Origin: Micromonospora pisi
Lineage (GTDB): Bacteria > Actinomycetota > Actinomycetes > Mycobacteriales > Micromonosporaceae
Direction of reading: 5' to 3'
Length of the DNA: 64,000 nucleotides
Assembly (NCBI RefSeq): GCF_003633685.1
Contig: NZ_RBKT01000001.1
Coordinates: 6,014,001 to 6,078,000 of the forward strand
This document shows positions 1-8,031 of the stretch, in pieces. Numbering within the stretch: the first letter of the stretch is position 1; each line of letters opens with the position of its first letter. Below the pieces are notes generated by a model. It had not been told where the DNA came from and did no database searches. It saw only the letters and a program-made list of their open reading frames with translations. A program made the position numbers and the translations under genes.

Positions 1-2
1 CG

Positions 3-413
<411 letters not shown>

Positions 414-447
414 GCGGTAGGAAGGCCAGCCACTCTTTCCGTACGTC

Positions 448-486
448 CGCTGTCCCGGCCCCGGTCGACCCGGTGCCGGGACAGCG
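448..486. terminator. Bidirectional hairpin terminator between dapB and the debranching-enzyme gene
   Basis: Perfect 12-bp inverted repeat: arms 448-459 (CGCTGTCCCGGC) and 475-486 (GCCGGGACAGCG), with a 15-nt loop. It lies between two convergent genes. There is no long T tract, as is usual in high-GC actinobacteria. Confidence 0.75.
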
Positions 487-499
487 CTCGTTCGCGTGC

Positions 500-2563
500 C
501 TACTGCTCCCGTACGAGCGTGAGGCCGGCGGGGAGCCCGGTGACGGTGGCGGCACCGGTCCGGTCCACCTGGACGTCGACCGGGGTGCCGGCGATCCGGA
601 GCCGCTGGGCGTCGACCGCGCCGAGTGGGGCACCGGCCAGCGGGCGGAGCCGTACCGTGCCGGCGGGCACGTCCGGGTAGAGCCCGACCGCCGCCTGGAG
701 CAGCGCGACCGCGGCGGTCGCGGCCCATGCCTGCGGTTGGCAGGCCGCCGGGTACGGCACCGGCCGGCCGACGGTGGCCCGGTCGTCGCCGCCGAACAGT
801 TCCGGCAGCCGGTAGTCGAACGCCTCGGCGGCGCTGAGCAGTCCCTCGGCGAGTTCCGCCGCCGGGGCGGTGAATCCCTCCCGGGCCAGGCCGGCGATGA
901 CGATGGCGGTGTCGTGGGACCAGATCGAGCCGCAGTGGTAGGAGAGCGGGCTGAAGCCGCCGTCCCGCGCGGACATGGTGCGCAGCCCGTATCCGCCGGC
1001 CAGACCGGGGGTGGCCAGGGCCTCGGCGACCTGGGCGGATTCCGCCGGGGTGAGCAGTCCGGTGCCGAGCAGGTGGCCGATGTTGCTGGTCAACGCGTCG
1101 ACGGGGCGTTTGTCGCGGTCCAGCGCCAGGGCGGGGTGTGGGCCGTCGGGGCCGTCGACCCAGAACCGGCTGCGGAACCGTTGCGCGAGGGTGTCGGCGT
1201 AGTCGAGCCAGCGGTCGGCGCCGGGCCGGCCGAAGGCGTTGAGCAGGGCGGCGCCGTTTGTCGCCGCCTGGTACGCGTAACCCTGCACCTCGGCGAGGGC
1301 GATCGGGGCCTGGGCGAGGGAGCCGTCCCGGAACCGGACCGAGTCGAAGGAGTCCTTCCAGCCCTGGTTGGCCAGTCCCCGGCCGCTGGTGTCGACGTAC
1401 TCGACGAATCCGTCTCCGTCGGCGTCGGCGTGTTCGGCGAGCCAGCGTAGCGCTGCCTCCAGGTGCGGTAGCAGGTCGGTGACCTGGTCCTCGGCGAGTC
1501 CCCAGCGCCAGGCGTCGTGCAGCAGGCTGACCCAGAGCATGGTCGCGTCGACCGTGCCGTAGTAGGCGGCGGGCAGTCGTAGGCCGTCGCCGACCACGGT
1601 GAACTCGTGCCGGCGCAGCTCGTGCATGATCTTGCCGGGGGCCTCGCCGGAGTCGGGGTCGATCCGGGTGCCCTGCCGGCGGGCGAGCACCCGGAGCGTG
1701 CTGGCCGCCAGGTCGGTGCCGAGCGGCAGCATCATCCTGGCCGCCCAGAGGCTGTCCCGGCCGAACAGGGTGAGGAACCAGGGCACCCCGGCGCCGAGGA
1801 AGACATCGTGCGGGGCGGCGGTTTCGGCGAGCCGCAGTCCGCGCAGGTCGTTGAGGGAGCGGTCGAGCAGCCGGGTGAGGCGCCGGTCGTCGGCGCGTAC
1901 CTCCGGGCGGGACCAGGCGGGTTCGGCCGGCGGGGTGACAACCACGGCCCGTGGGTCGTCGACCAGCAGCCGCCAGCGCAGCACCGTCGAGGTGCGCGGT
2001 GCCAGCCGTACCGGCCAGGAGAGCCGGGCGAACCCGTCGACCACTGTGGCGTCCTCGCCGGTGACCACGACGGTGGTTCCGTCGGCGGACCAGGTGAGCT
2101 GGCCCGGTTCGCCGCTCTTCGGTTCCAGGTCGGTGGTGGCGCCGCCGGATTTGACCACCTCGATCGGGGCCAGGTCGCAGCCGAGGTCCAGGGTGATCTC
2201 CGCCTGGACCGGTGCGGTGGCGGTGGAGGCGACGTGGATCTCCTCGACGAGTCCGCGCGGGGTCATCCGGCGGATCCGGTCGATCCGTACGGTCGGGTCG
2301 GGGGTGGGGTCGCCGAGCCAGCGGATCAGGGAGACGAACCGGGCGCCGTGGGGTCCGTCGGTGTGGTGGCTGATCGCCTCGGGCTCACGGCCGTCGACGA
2401 GCAGCTCGGCGCGGGCGAGGACGCGGGCGTCGGCGTGGAACACGCCCTGTACGCCGGCTGGCCGGATCTGGCCGTCGGGGGCGCTCAGCGTGCTGGTGGG
2501 AGCCAGGACGACGCCGACGAGGTCGTGCAGCAACGGTTGCAGGTGGCGGTTGGCGTTGGTCAC
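500..2563 (-). CDS. Glycogen debranching-type enzyme (amylo-alpha-1,6-glucosidase family)
   Basis: Predicted cytosolic glycoside hydrolase of 687 aa. The N-terminal third matches the GDE_N_bis type domain (NANRHLQPLLHDLVG, GVQGVFHADARVLA). The rest is an (alpha/alpha)6-barrel of the amylo-alpha-1,6-glucosidase type with WFLTLFGRDSLWAARMMLP, GLANQGWKDSFDS and YHCGSIWSHDTAI. I chose the GTG at 2563 because CAGGAG lies 6 nt upstream and homology begins here; the longer frame to 2716 would run through the LacI operator region. The gene is divergent from the LacI-family regulator and near a sugar ABC transporter, so it probably processes the imported oligosaccharide. The exact substrate cannot be read from sequence. 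Confidence 0.85.
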   Translation of the reverse strand: MTNANRHLQPLLHDLVGVVLAPTSTLSAPDGQIRPAGVQGVFHADARVLARAELLVDGREPEAISHHTDGPHGARFVSLIRWLGDPTPDPTVRIDRIRRMTPRGLVEEIHVASTATAPVQAEITLDLGCDLAPIEVVKSGGATTDLEPKSGEPGQLTWSADGTTVVVTGEDATVVDGFARLSWPVRLAPRTSTVLRWRLLVDDPRAVVVTPPAEPAWSRPEVRADDRRLTRLLDRSLNDLRGLRLAETAAPHDVFLGAGVPWFLTLFGRDSLWAARMMLPLGTDLAASTLRVLARRQGTRIDPDSGEAPGKIMHELRRHEFTVVGDGLRLPAAYYGTVDATMLWVSLLHDAWRWGLAEDQVTDLLPHLEAALRWLAEHADADGDGFVEYVDTSGRGLANQGWKDSFDSVRFRDGSLAQAPIALAEVQGYAYQAATNGAALLNAFGRPGADRWLDYADTLAQRFRSRFWVDGPDGPHPALALDRDKRPVDALTSNIGHLLGTGLLTPAESAQVAEALATPGLAGGYGLRTMSARDGGFSPLSYHCGSIWSHDTAIVIAGLAREGFTAPAAELAEGLLSAAEAFDYRLPELFGGDDRATVGRPVPYPAACQPQAWAATAAVALLQAAVGLYPDVPAGTVRLRPLAGAPLGAVDAQRLRIAGTPVDVQVDRTGAATVTGLPAGLTLVREQ

Positions 2564-2627
2564 GAGCGGCTCCTGAGCGGGGCGGGGCTGAGCGGGGGCG
2601 GTGCGGGGGGAGGGGCTTGACGAACCC

Positions 2628-2656
2628 TTGACAGATCGTTGTGGGCGGTGCAACAT
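2628..2656 (+). promoter_or_regulatory. Candidate promoter of the lacI-type gene
   Basis: TTGACA at 2628-2633, a 17-bp spacer, then CAACAT at 2651-2656. The -35 is consensus and the -10 weak. The position suits transcription toward the regulator gene, with the operators downstream of the predicted start. Confidence 0.4.
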
Positions 2657-2674
2657 GCGAAACATTCCAGAAAC

Positions 2675-2716
2675 TTGAACGATCCAATAATGCCCCATCA
2701 GAGTTTGAACGTTCAA
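2675..2716. promoter_or_regulatory. LacI-family operators in the divergent promoter region
   Basis: A perfect 12-bp palindrome TTGAACGTTCAA lies at 2705-2716, and a related imperfect copy TTGAACGATCCAA at 2675-2687. The central CG and palindromic form are typical of LacI/GalR operators. The perfect copy ends 4 bp before the ribosome-binding site of the lacI-type gene, which suggests autoregulation and control of the divergent glucosidase gene. The assignment to this regulator is inferred. Confidence 0.65.
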
Positions 2717-2733
2717 GACGGGAGGAGGGATTT

Positions 2734-3750
2734 ATGGCGCAGAAAGTGACGATCGCGACGGTGGCCCGCCAGGCCGGGGTCAGTCGTCAGACCGTCTCGA
2801 ACGTGATCCACACTCCCGAGATCGTCCGCGAGGAGACCCGGGAGCGGGTCCGGGCGGCGATCACGGCCCTCGGCTACCGGGCAAGTCAGGCGGCCCGGCA
2901 GATGCGTACCGGCCGGTCCCAACTGATCGCGGTCCGGATCGAGCCGACCCGCGACGGGATCAACGGCTCCGTGCTCGACCGCTTCCTGCACGGGCTCACC
3001 GAGGCGGCCGGCGAGGCCGGCTACCGGGTGATGCTCTACACCGCCACGGACGCGGCGAACGAGATCGCCACCTACGACGACCTGCTCGGCGCGTACGACC
3101 TGGACGCGTTCGTGCTCACCGGCACCGACCACGGAGACGTACGGACCGCCTGGCTGGCCGAGCGGAAGGTGCCCTTCGTCACCTTCGGTCGGTCCTGGGA
3201 CGCGCCGGAACGCTATCCCTGGGTCGACGTCGACGGTGCCGCCGGCACCGCTGCCGCCACCGCCCATCTAGTTACACAAGGTCACCAACGGATAGCCTTC
3301 ATTGGCTGGCCGGCGGGTTCCGGGGTGGGTGACAACCGCCGTGCTGGCTGGGCGTCGGCCGTCTCGGCGACCGGTGTCGATCCGGCCGAGCTCAATCGGG
3401 AGACGCCGGACGGTATTACGCAGGGTGAGGAGGTGGCCCGCCAGTTGCTGGAGCTGAAGCTGCCGCCGACCGCCCTGGTCTGCGCCAGCGACTCACTGGC
3501 GCTCGGCGCCCTCCAGGCGGTACGGGACCGGGGAGCAGCCGTAGCGGTCACCGGCTTCGACGACACCCCGGTCGCCCAGGCGATCGGACTGACCAGTGTC
3601 AGTCAGCCACTGGCCCAGGCCGCGGCGAGCTGCGTCGACCTGCTCGCCGCCGTGCTCGACGGGGGCGGTGTGGACGGCGCCGGCGACCCGGGTGGCGGCC
3701 CCGCCCAGGTGCTGCTCACGCCGTCGCTGGTGGTCCGGCAGTCAGGCTGA
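2734..3750 (+). CDS. LacI/GalR-family transcriptional regulator
   Basis: 338-aa sugar-responsive repressor. The N-terminal helix-turn-helix is VTIATVARQAGVSRQTVSNV (about residues 5-24), followed by the hinge-helix region (GYRASQAARQMRTGRS) and a periplasmic-binding-protein-like effector domain (DAFVLTGTDHGD, QGHQRIAFIGWP, ALVCASDSLALGAL, VAVTGFDDTPVA). The start is the ATG at 2734, preceded by GGAGGAGGG at 2721-2729. It sits between the glucosidase gene and the transporter genes and is the likely regulator of both. The ligand is unknown, most likely an oligosaccharide or its breakdown product. Confidence 0.9.
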   Translation: MAQKVTIATVARQAGVSRQTVSNVIHTPEIVREETRERVRAAITALGYRASQAARQMRTGRSQLIAVRIEPTRDGINGSVLDRFLHGLTEAAGEAGYRVMLYTATDAANEIATYDDLLGAYDLDAFVLTGTDHGDVRTAWLAERKVPFVTFGRSWDAPERYPWVDVDGAAGTAAATAHLVTQGHQRIAFIGWPAGSGVGDNRRAGWASAVSATGVDPAELNRETPDGITQGEEVARQLLELKLPPTALVCASDSLALGALQAVRDRGAAVAVTGFDDTPVAQAIGLTSVSQPLAQAAASCVDLLAAVLDGGGVDGAGDPGGGPAQVLLTPSLVVRQSG

Positions 3751-3822
3751 CCGCCGGCCCGGTGTCGACACCCTGGCCTACTCGGGCCACGCCGATCGGC
3801 TCCACCGGCGGCAGACCGCACC

Positions 3823-3855
3823 GACAAGTTCGTACCGCACTGACAAGTCGTACTT
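3823..3855. promoter_or_regulatory. Direct repeat upstream of the binding-protein gene
   Basis: GACAAGTTCGTAC (3823-3835) and GACAAGTCGTAC (3842-3853) form a near-perfect direct repeat. The second overlaps the small palindrome AAGTCGTACTT (3845-3855). It lies about 40 bp before the start of the solute-binding-protein gene and could be a regulator site or promoter element. It does not match the TTGAACGTTCAA operator. Confidence 0.3.
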
Positions 3856-3895
3856 CGCACCAGGAGTAATCCCACCCCCACCAGGAGAGATCGAG

Positions 3896-5143
3896 ATGGC
3901 ACCACGATTCATCCGGCGTACGGCCGTGGCGGGCATCGCCGCGGCGACCCTGTTCAGCGCCTCCGCCTGCGGCGGCGGCTTCGACGACGGCGGGTCCGAG
4001 AGCCCCCAGAGCAGCGGGCCGGCCTCGTTGCAGATCCTGATCGGGTCGTCCGGCGCGGCCGAGACCAAGGCGGTACAGGACGCGGCTGCCGCGTGGGCCA
4101 GCGGTTCCGGTAACACCGCGACCGTCACCCCGGCACAGGACCTCACCCAGCAGCTCGGGCAGGCACTCGCCGGGGGCACCCCGCCGGACGTCTTCTACGT
4201 CGACGCCGGTCGTTTCGCCGACTACGCCAGCGTCGGGGCGCTCGAACCGTACGGGGAAAAGCTCTCCGACAAGGACGACTTCTACGACAGCCTGCGGACC
4301 ACCTTCACCTACGACGGCAAGTTCTACTGCGCGCCGAAGGACTTCTCCACCCTGGCCCTGGAGATCAACACCGAACAGTGGACCAAGGCCGGGTTGACCG
4401 ACGCCGACATCCCGACCACCTGGGAGCAGCTCACCGCCACCGCGCAGAAGATCAAGGCGAAGGGGATCGTCCCGCTCGTGATCGGCGACACCCGGGACCG
4501 GGTCGGCGCGTTCCTCACCCAGGCGGGCGGCTGGATCACCAGCGCCGACGGCAAGCAGGCGACCGCCGACAGCCCGGAGAACCTCCAGGCCCTGGAGTAC
4601 GTCAAGAGCCTGCTCGCGGGTGGGCTCGCGCAGTACCCGAAGCAGCTCGACGCCGGCTGGGCCGGCGAGGCGTTCGGCAAGGGCAAGGTGGCGATGACGA
4701 TCGAGGGCAACTGGATCAAGGGCGGCCTGCAGAACGACTACCCGAACGTCAAGTACTCGGTGCACCCGCTGCCGGCGGGCCCGAAGGGCAAGGGCACGCT
4801 CTCCTTCACCAACTGCTGGGGCATCGCCGCCAAGAGCAAGTACAAGGACCAGGCGATCAAGTTCGTCGAGGCGATGACCAGCGTCGACCAGCAGATGACC
4901 TTCGCCAAGGCGTTCGGTGTGATGCCGTCGCGTGAGTCGGCCCGGGACCAGTACACCCAGGCGTTCCCGGCCGACAAGCCGTTCATCGACGGCGCCGATT
5001 ACGCCCACGGCCCGGTGAACGCCCCGAAGATGGACAGCGTCCTGGCCGACTTCGACGCCCAGCTCTCGGCTCTGGCCAGCACCGACCCGAAGACCATCCT
5101 GCAGAACCTGCAGAAGAACACCGCGGCCAACCTCGCCGGCTGA
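3896..5143 (+). CDS. Sugar ABC transporter substrate-binding lipoprotein
   Basis: 415-aa extracellular solute-binding protein of the family-1 (MalE-like) type. The N-terminus has a basic, hydrophobic signal with a lipobox-like SASAC, giving a lipid-anchored Cys at about residue 25; position -3 is Ser rather than Leu, which is unusual. The mature part has typical features (AGGTPPDVFYVDAGRFADYA, FYCAPKDFSTLALEIN, DAGWAGEAFGKGKVAMTIEGNW). The start at 3896 follows CAGGAGAGA. Two permease genes follow after a hairpin repeat. No ATP-binding gene is present, so an MsiK-type shared ATPase is inferred. It probably delivers the substrate of the divergent glucosidase. Confidence 0.92.
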   Translation: MAPRFIRRTAVAGIAAATLFSASACGGGFDDGGSESPQSSGPASLQILIGSSGAAETKAVQDAAAAWASGSGNTATVTPAQDLTQQLGQALAGGTPPDVFYVDAGRFADYASVGALEPYGEKLSDKDDFYDSLRTTFTYDGKFYCAPKDFSTLALEINTEQWTKAGLTDADIPTTWEQLTATAQKIKAKGIVPLVIGDTRDRVGAFLTQAGGWITSADGKQATADSPENLQALEYVKSLLAGGLAQYPKQLDAGWAGEAFGKGKVAMTIEGNWIKGGLQNDYPNVKYSVHPLPAGPKGKGTLSFTNCWGIAAKSKYKDQAIKFVEAMTSVDQQMTFAKAFGVMPSRESARDQYTQAFPADKPFIDGADYAHGPVNAPKMDSVLADFDAQLSALASTDPKTILQNLQKNTAANLAG

Positions 5144-5148
5144 GCCCG

Positions 5149-5198
5149 AAGGAAGGGCCCCTTGTTATCGGATTCCGTTGTACAAGGGGCCCTTCCTT
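5149..5198 (+). repeat. GGAAGGGCCCC hairpin repeat, copy 1 (between binding protein and permease)
   Basis: Perfect 17-bp inverted repeat: left arm 5149-5165, right arm 5182-5198. The 16-nt loop begins TATCGGATTCCGTTG. It starts 6 bp after the stop codon of the binding-protein gene, inside the transporter operon. This is the place where E. coli malE-malF carries a REP hairpin that protects the upstream mRNA. It shares both arms and loop with copies at 9967-10014 and 63560-63607. Confidence 0.9.
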
Positions 5199-5206
5199 AC
5201 CACCCG

Positions 5207-5254
5207 CAGTGAATTTCCCACCCCGAAAAGCAGTGAATTTCCCACCCCGAAAAG
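5207..5254 (+). repeat. 24-bp perfect tandem duplication upstream of the permease gene
   Basis: Two exact copies of a 24-bp unit beginning CAGTGAATTTCCCACC, at 5207-5230 and 5231-5254. The second copy runs directly into the ribosome-binding site (AGAGGAAG) of the first permease. The unit is AT-richer than its surroundings. Confidence 0.9.
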
Positions 5255-5261
5255 AGGAAGC

Positions 5262-6419
5262 ATGGCTTCCGGAGTGCTGGCCACCTCCAGCCGCCCCGAC
5301 GAATCCGGCCGCCCCGACGAATCCGGCCGATCCGGTCGGCGGGGTCGTCCCCGCGGCGGTACGCGTGGTGGTATCCGTGGCAACGAGCGGATCGCCGGCT
5401 GGGTCTTCGTCGCCCCGGTCGTGGTGATCCTCGGTCTGTTCCTGCTGCTGCCGATTCTGATGGCCTTCTGGGTGAGCCTGACCTCCTGGAACGGCCAGGG
5501 CAGCCCGTTCACCGGCAAGGTCCCGTTTGTCGGCGTGGACAACTACGCCCACCTCTTCACCCAGGACGGGTTGGCCCGCCGGGACTTCATGACCTCGATG
5601 CGGAACAACCTGTACTACGTGGCGATCGTCGTACCGGTGCAGACCGCGCTCGCCCTCGGCCTCGCGCTCGTGGTGAACCACCGGATGCTCAAGGGCAAGT
5701 CGTTCTTCCGGACCGCGTTCTACTTTCCGTCGGTGACCAGTTCGGTCGCGATCAGCGTGGTCTTCCTCTTCCTGTTCGCGAACTCCGGGGCGATCAACGG
5801 GCTGCTCGGCATCTTCGGGATCAACGGGCCGCAGTGGTTCTCCGACTCCCGGGGCGTGCTGCACCTCTTCCTCGGGCTGTTCGGGGTGGACCAGCCGCCG
5901 GCCGCGCTCACCGCAGGTGGGCCGTTCGGCCTCAGTTGGTGGGACTGGCTGGCCGGGCCGAGCGTGGCGCTGACCGCGATCATCGCGCTGGTCGTCTGGA
6001 CCACCTCGGGCACCTTCATGCTGATGTTCCTCGCCGCGCTCCAGGGGGTGCCGGTGGCGTTGGAGGAGGCGAGCGTGCTGGACGGCACGAGTCGCTGGCA
6101 GCGGCTGCGCTACCTGACCCTGCCGATGATCAGGCCCACCCTCTTCCTGGTGCTGACCCTCGGCCTGATCGGGTCGTGGCAGGTCTTCGACCAGATCTAC
6201 GTGATGAGCCAGGGCAATCCGGCCAAGACCACGCTCACCCCGGCCTACCTTTCGTACCGCACCGCGTTCCGGGACTTCGACTACGGCAACGGCGCGGCGA
6301 TCTCCTTCGTCCTGTTCCTGATCATCATCGTGCTGACCCTGGCGCAGCGGCGGTTGATGCGCGACCGGGACTCGGTTCGCTCGCACCGCTGGTTCCGCCG
6401 GTCCGAACGGAGTTCGTGA
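5262..6419 (+). CDS. Sugar ABC transporter permease, MalF type
   Basis: 385-aa integral membrane subunit. The N-terminal tail of about 40 residues is hydrophilic and repetitive (two DESGRPDESGR-like units, then RGRPRGGTRGG). Predicted membrane segments follow (WVFVAPVVVILGLFLLLPI onward). The binding-protein-dependent transport signature is EEASVLDGTSRWQRLRYLTLP, with the conserved G contacting the ATPase. The start at 5262 uses GAGGAAG. An upstream in-frame Met would translate the hairpin and the 24-bp repeats and is rejected. The second permease starts 1 nt after the stop codon. Confidence 0.92.
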   Translation: MASGVLATSSRPDESGRPDESGRSGRRGRPRGGTRGGIRGNERIAGWVFVAPVVVILGLFLLLPILMAFWVSLTSWNGQGSPFTGKVPFVGVDNYAHLFTQDGLARRDFMTSMRNNLYYVAIVVPVQTALALGLALVVNHRMLKGKSFFRTAFYFPSVTSSVAISVVFLFLFANSGAINGLLGIFGINGPQWFSDSRGVLHLFLGLFGVDQPPAALTAGGPFGLSWWDWLAGPSVALTAIIALVVWTTSGTFMLMFLAALQGVPVALEEASVLDGTSRWQRLRYLTLPMIRPTLFLVLTLGLIGSWQVFDQIYVMSQGNPAKTTLTPAYLSYRTAFRDFDYGNGAAISFVLFLIIIVLTLAQRRLMRDRDSVRSHRWFRRSERSS

Positions 6420-6420
6420 A

Positions 6421-7320
6421 ATGGCCGTCGTGACCGAACCGCCCCGGGAACGTACGCCGGCAGGAGCCGTCGCCCCCGGGCGCCGTACGCCGCGCACCCT
6501 GGCGACCAGCTTCGTCGGGTACGCCATCCTGATCTTCTTCGCGCTGGTCTTCCTCTACCCGTTCGTGATCCAGACGGCGAGTTCGTTCAAGAGCGAGCCG
6601 GACGCGGCGGCGAACCCGCTCTCCCCGGTGCCCCACCCGGTGCGGTGGGATGGCTTCCAGCACATCTTCGAGGGGACCAACTTCCCGCTCTGGCTGGGCA
6701 ACTCGCTGCTGGTCACGGTCGTGGTCACGATCGGCCGGATCTTTCTCGACTCGCTCGCCGGTTACGCCCTGGCCCGACTGCGGTTCCCGGGCCGGTCGGG
6801 GGTCTTCGCCGCCGTGGTGGCGGTGATGGCCGTTCCCGGGGTGGTGCTGCTGATCCCGAAGTTCCTGGTGCTGAACCAGTTCGGCATCTACAACACGTAC
6901 ACGGCGCTGATCGTGCCGTTGCTGGTGGACGCCGCCGGGGTCTTCATCATGAAACAGTTCTTCGAGTCGGTGCCGGTCAGCGTCGAGGAGGCGGCCCGGA
7001 TCGACGGCGCGGGGGTGTTCCGTACGTTCTGGTCCGTGGTGCTGCCGAGCGCCCGGCCGGCCCTGATCACGCTGACCATCCTCTCCTTCCAGGGCTCCTG
7101 GAACGAGTTTCCGCACACCCTGGTCGCGGTCCAGGACCCGAGCCTGTTCACCCTGCCGCGTGGGCTCGCCGACCTGGTCAGCGGCTCGCTCGGGGTGGGT
7201 ACGCAGTACCCGTTGAAGCTCGGCGCCGCGCTGCTCGCCACCATCCCGGTGGCGATCATCTTCGTGGTCTTCCAGCGCTACTTCGTCCGCGACGCCAACC
7301 AGGGCGCCGACAAGGGCTGA
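6421..7320 (+). CDS. Sugar ABC transporter permease, MalG type
   Basis: 299-aa partner permease with about six membrane segments (YAILIFFALVFLYPFVIQ, LLVTVVVTIGRIFLDSLAG). The EAA loop is EEAARIDGAGVFRTFWSVVLP. The ATG follows the TGA of the preceding permease with a single base between, so the two are translationally coupled. It forms the pore with the MalF-type subunit. This is the last gene of the transporter operon; a hairpin follows at 7330-7376. Confidence 0.92.
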   Translation: MAVVTEPPRERTPAGAVAPGRRTPRTLATSFVGYAILIFFALVFLYPFVIQTASSFKSEPDAAANPLSPVPHPVRWDGFQHIFEGTNFPLWLGNSLLVTVVVTIGRIFLDSLAGYALARLRFPGRSGVFAAVVAVMAVPGVVLLIPKFLVLNQFGIYNTYTALIVPLLVDAAGVFIMKQFFESVPVSVEEAARIDGAGVFRTFWSVVLPSARPALITLTILSFQGSWNEFPHTLVAVQDPSLFTLPRGLADLVSGSLGVGTQYPLKLGAALLATIPVAIIFVVFQRYFVRDANQGADKG

Positions 7321-7329
7321 CCGACCGGT

Positions 7330-7376
7330 ACGGGCCCCGAAGTCAGCGGTTCACCCAGCCGGCGTCGGGGTCCCGT
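7330..7376. terminator. Bidirectional hairpin terminator after the sugar transporter operon
   Basis: Inverted repeat ACGGGCCCCGA (7330-7340) with TCGGGGTCCCGT (7365-7376), 11 paired bases with one bulged T and a 24-nt loop. It lies between the convergent permease and GNAT genes and abuts the stop codon of the latter. Confidence 0.65.
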
Positions 7377-7997
7377 TCAGCTGGTGGCGGGACCCGACAC
7401 GGCGTCGGGGTCCGGGGCGGCGTCGGGGTCCGGGGCGGCGCCGACGGCCACGTGCAGGCGCAACTGGGGCACCAGCATGTCGTCCACGTCCAGCGCCCGG
7501 CTCGCCCCGTCCGGCTCCCAACCGGTGCTGGTCAGGAACGCCCGGGTTGCCGGGTCGCCGTCGAAGGCCCAGGCGACCGCCGTACCGAAGCCGTCCTCAC
7601 GCCACAGGTCGACGCTGGCCGCCAGCAACCGACTGCCGTGCCCTCGACGGCCCCAGCGTGGCTCGACCAGCAGGTCGGTCACCGCGACCACCTCCGGGCC
7701 GAGGGCGTCCGCTGGTTCGTCCGGGGCGAGGGACTGCTCGTCCGCCGGTCCGGATGCGGCAAAACCCACCAGATACGATTGTTCGGCCTGCTCGATCGCG
7801 ACCAGCACCCGATGCTGACCGGACGGCGGTGCCTCGATCGCGGCGCTCCACCGCTTGCCGAGCCACCCCTCGTCCAACCGTTCGAGCACGTGCTTGGGGA
7901 GCAACCGGCGATAGGCGACCCGCCAGGTCGCGAGCTGAATGCGTGCGATTTCGGCGGCGTCGGATGGACGCGCCGGGCGGACGTACCCGAGAGCCAT
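7377..7997 (-). CDS. GNAT-family N-acetyltransferase
   Basis: 206-aa protein with a GNAT fold: N-terminal VRPARPSDAAEIARIQLATW, the acetyl-CoA-binding beta4-alpha3 region VTDLLVEPRWGRRGHGSRLL (R-x2-G-x-G type), and the late motif DPATRAFLTSTGWEPDG. The substrate is unknown. The C-terminal tail is a PDPDA repeat encoded by a short tandem DNA repeat (ggcgtcggggtc units, about 7400-7440). The start is the ATG at 7997, at the head of a divergent pair with the mannosyltransferase gene. Confidence 0.8.
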   Translation of the reverse strand: MALGYVRPARPSDAAEIARIQLATWRVAYRRLLPKHVLERLDEGWLGKRWSAAIEAPPSGQHRVLVAIEQAEQSYLVGFAASGPADEQSLAPDEPADALGPEVVAVTDLLVEPRWGRRGHGSRLLAASVDLWREDGFGTAVAWAFDGDPATRAFLTSTGWEPDGASRALDVDDMLVPQLRLHVAVGAAPDPDAAPDPDAVSGPATS

Positions 7998-8031
7998 GAA
8001 CGGTGAGCGTACGGACGCGAGGGAGACGACG

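Noticed and set aside
7400-7440. Short tandem repeat in the GNAT gene end
   Set aside because: It encodes a PDPDA tail and is explained by coding sequence slippage; not reported as a separate element.
7995-7998. Divergent start codons sharing CATG between the GNAT and GT87 genes
   Set aside because: The ATG at 7996 has no ribosome-binding site; the GTG at 8032 with GAGGGAGAC is a better GT87 start, so the shared start is probably accidental.
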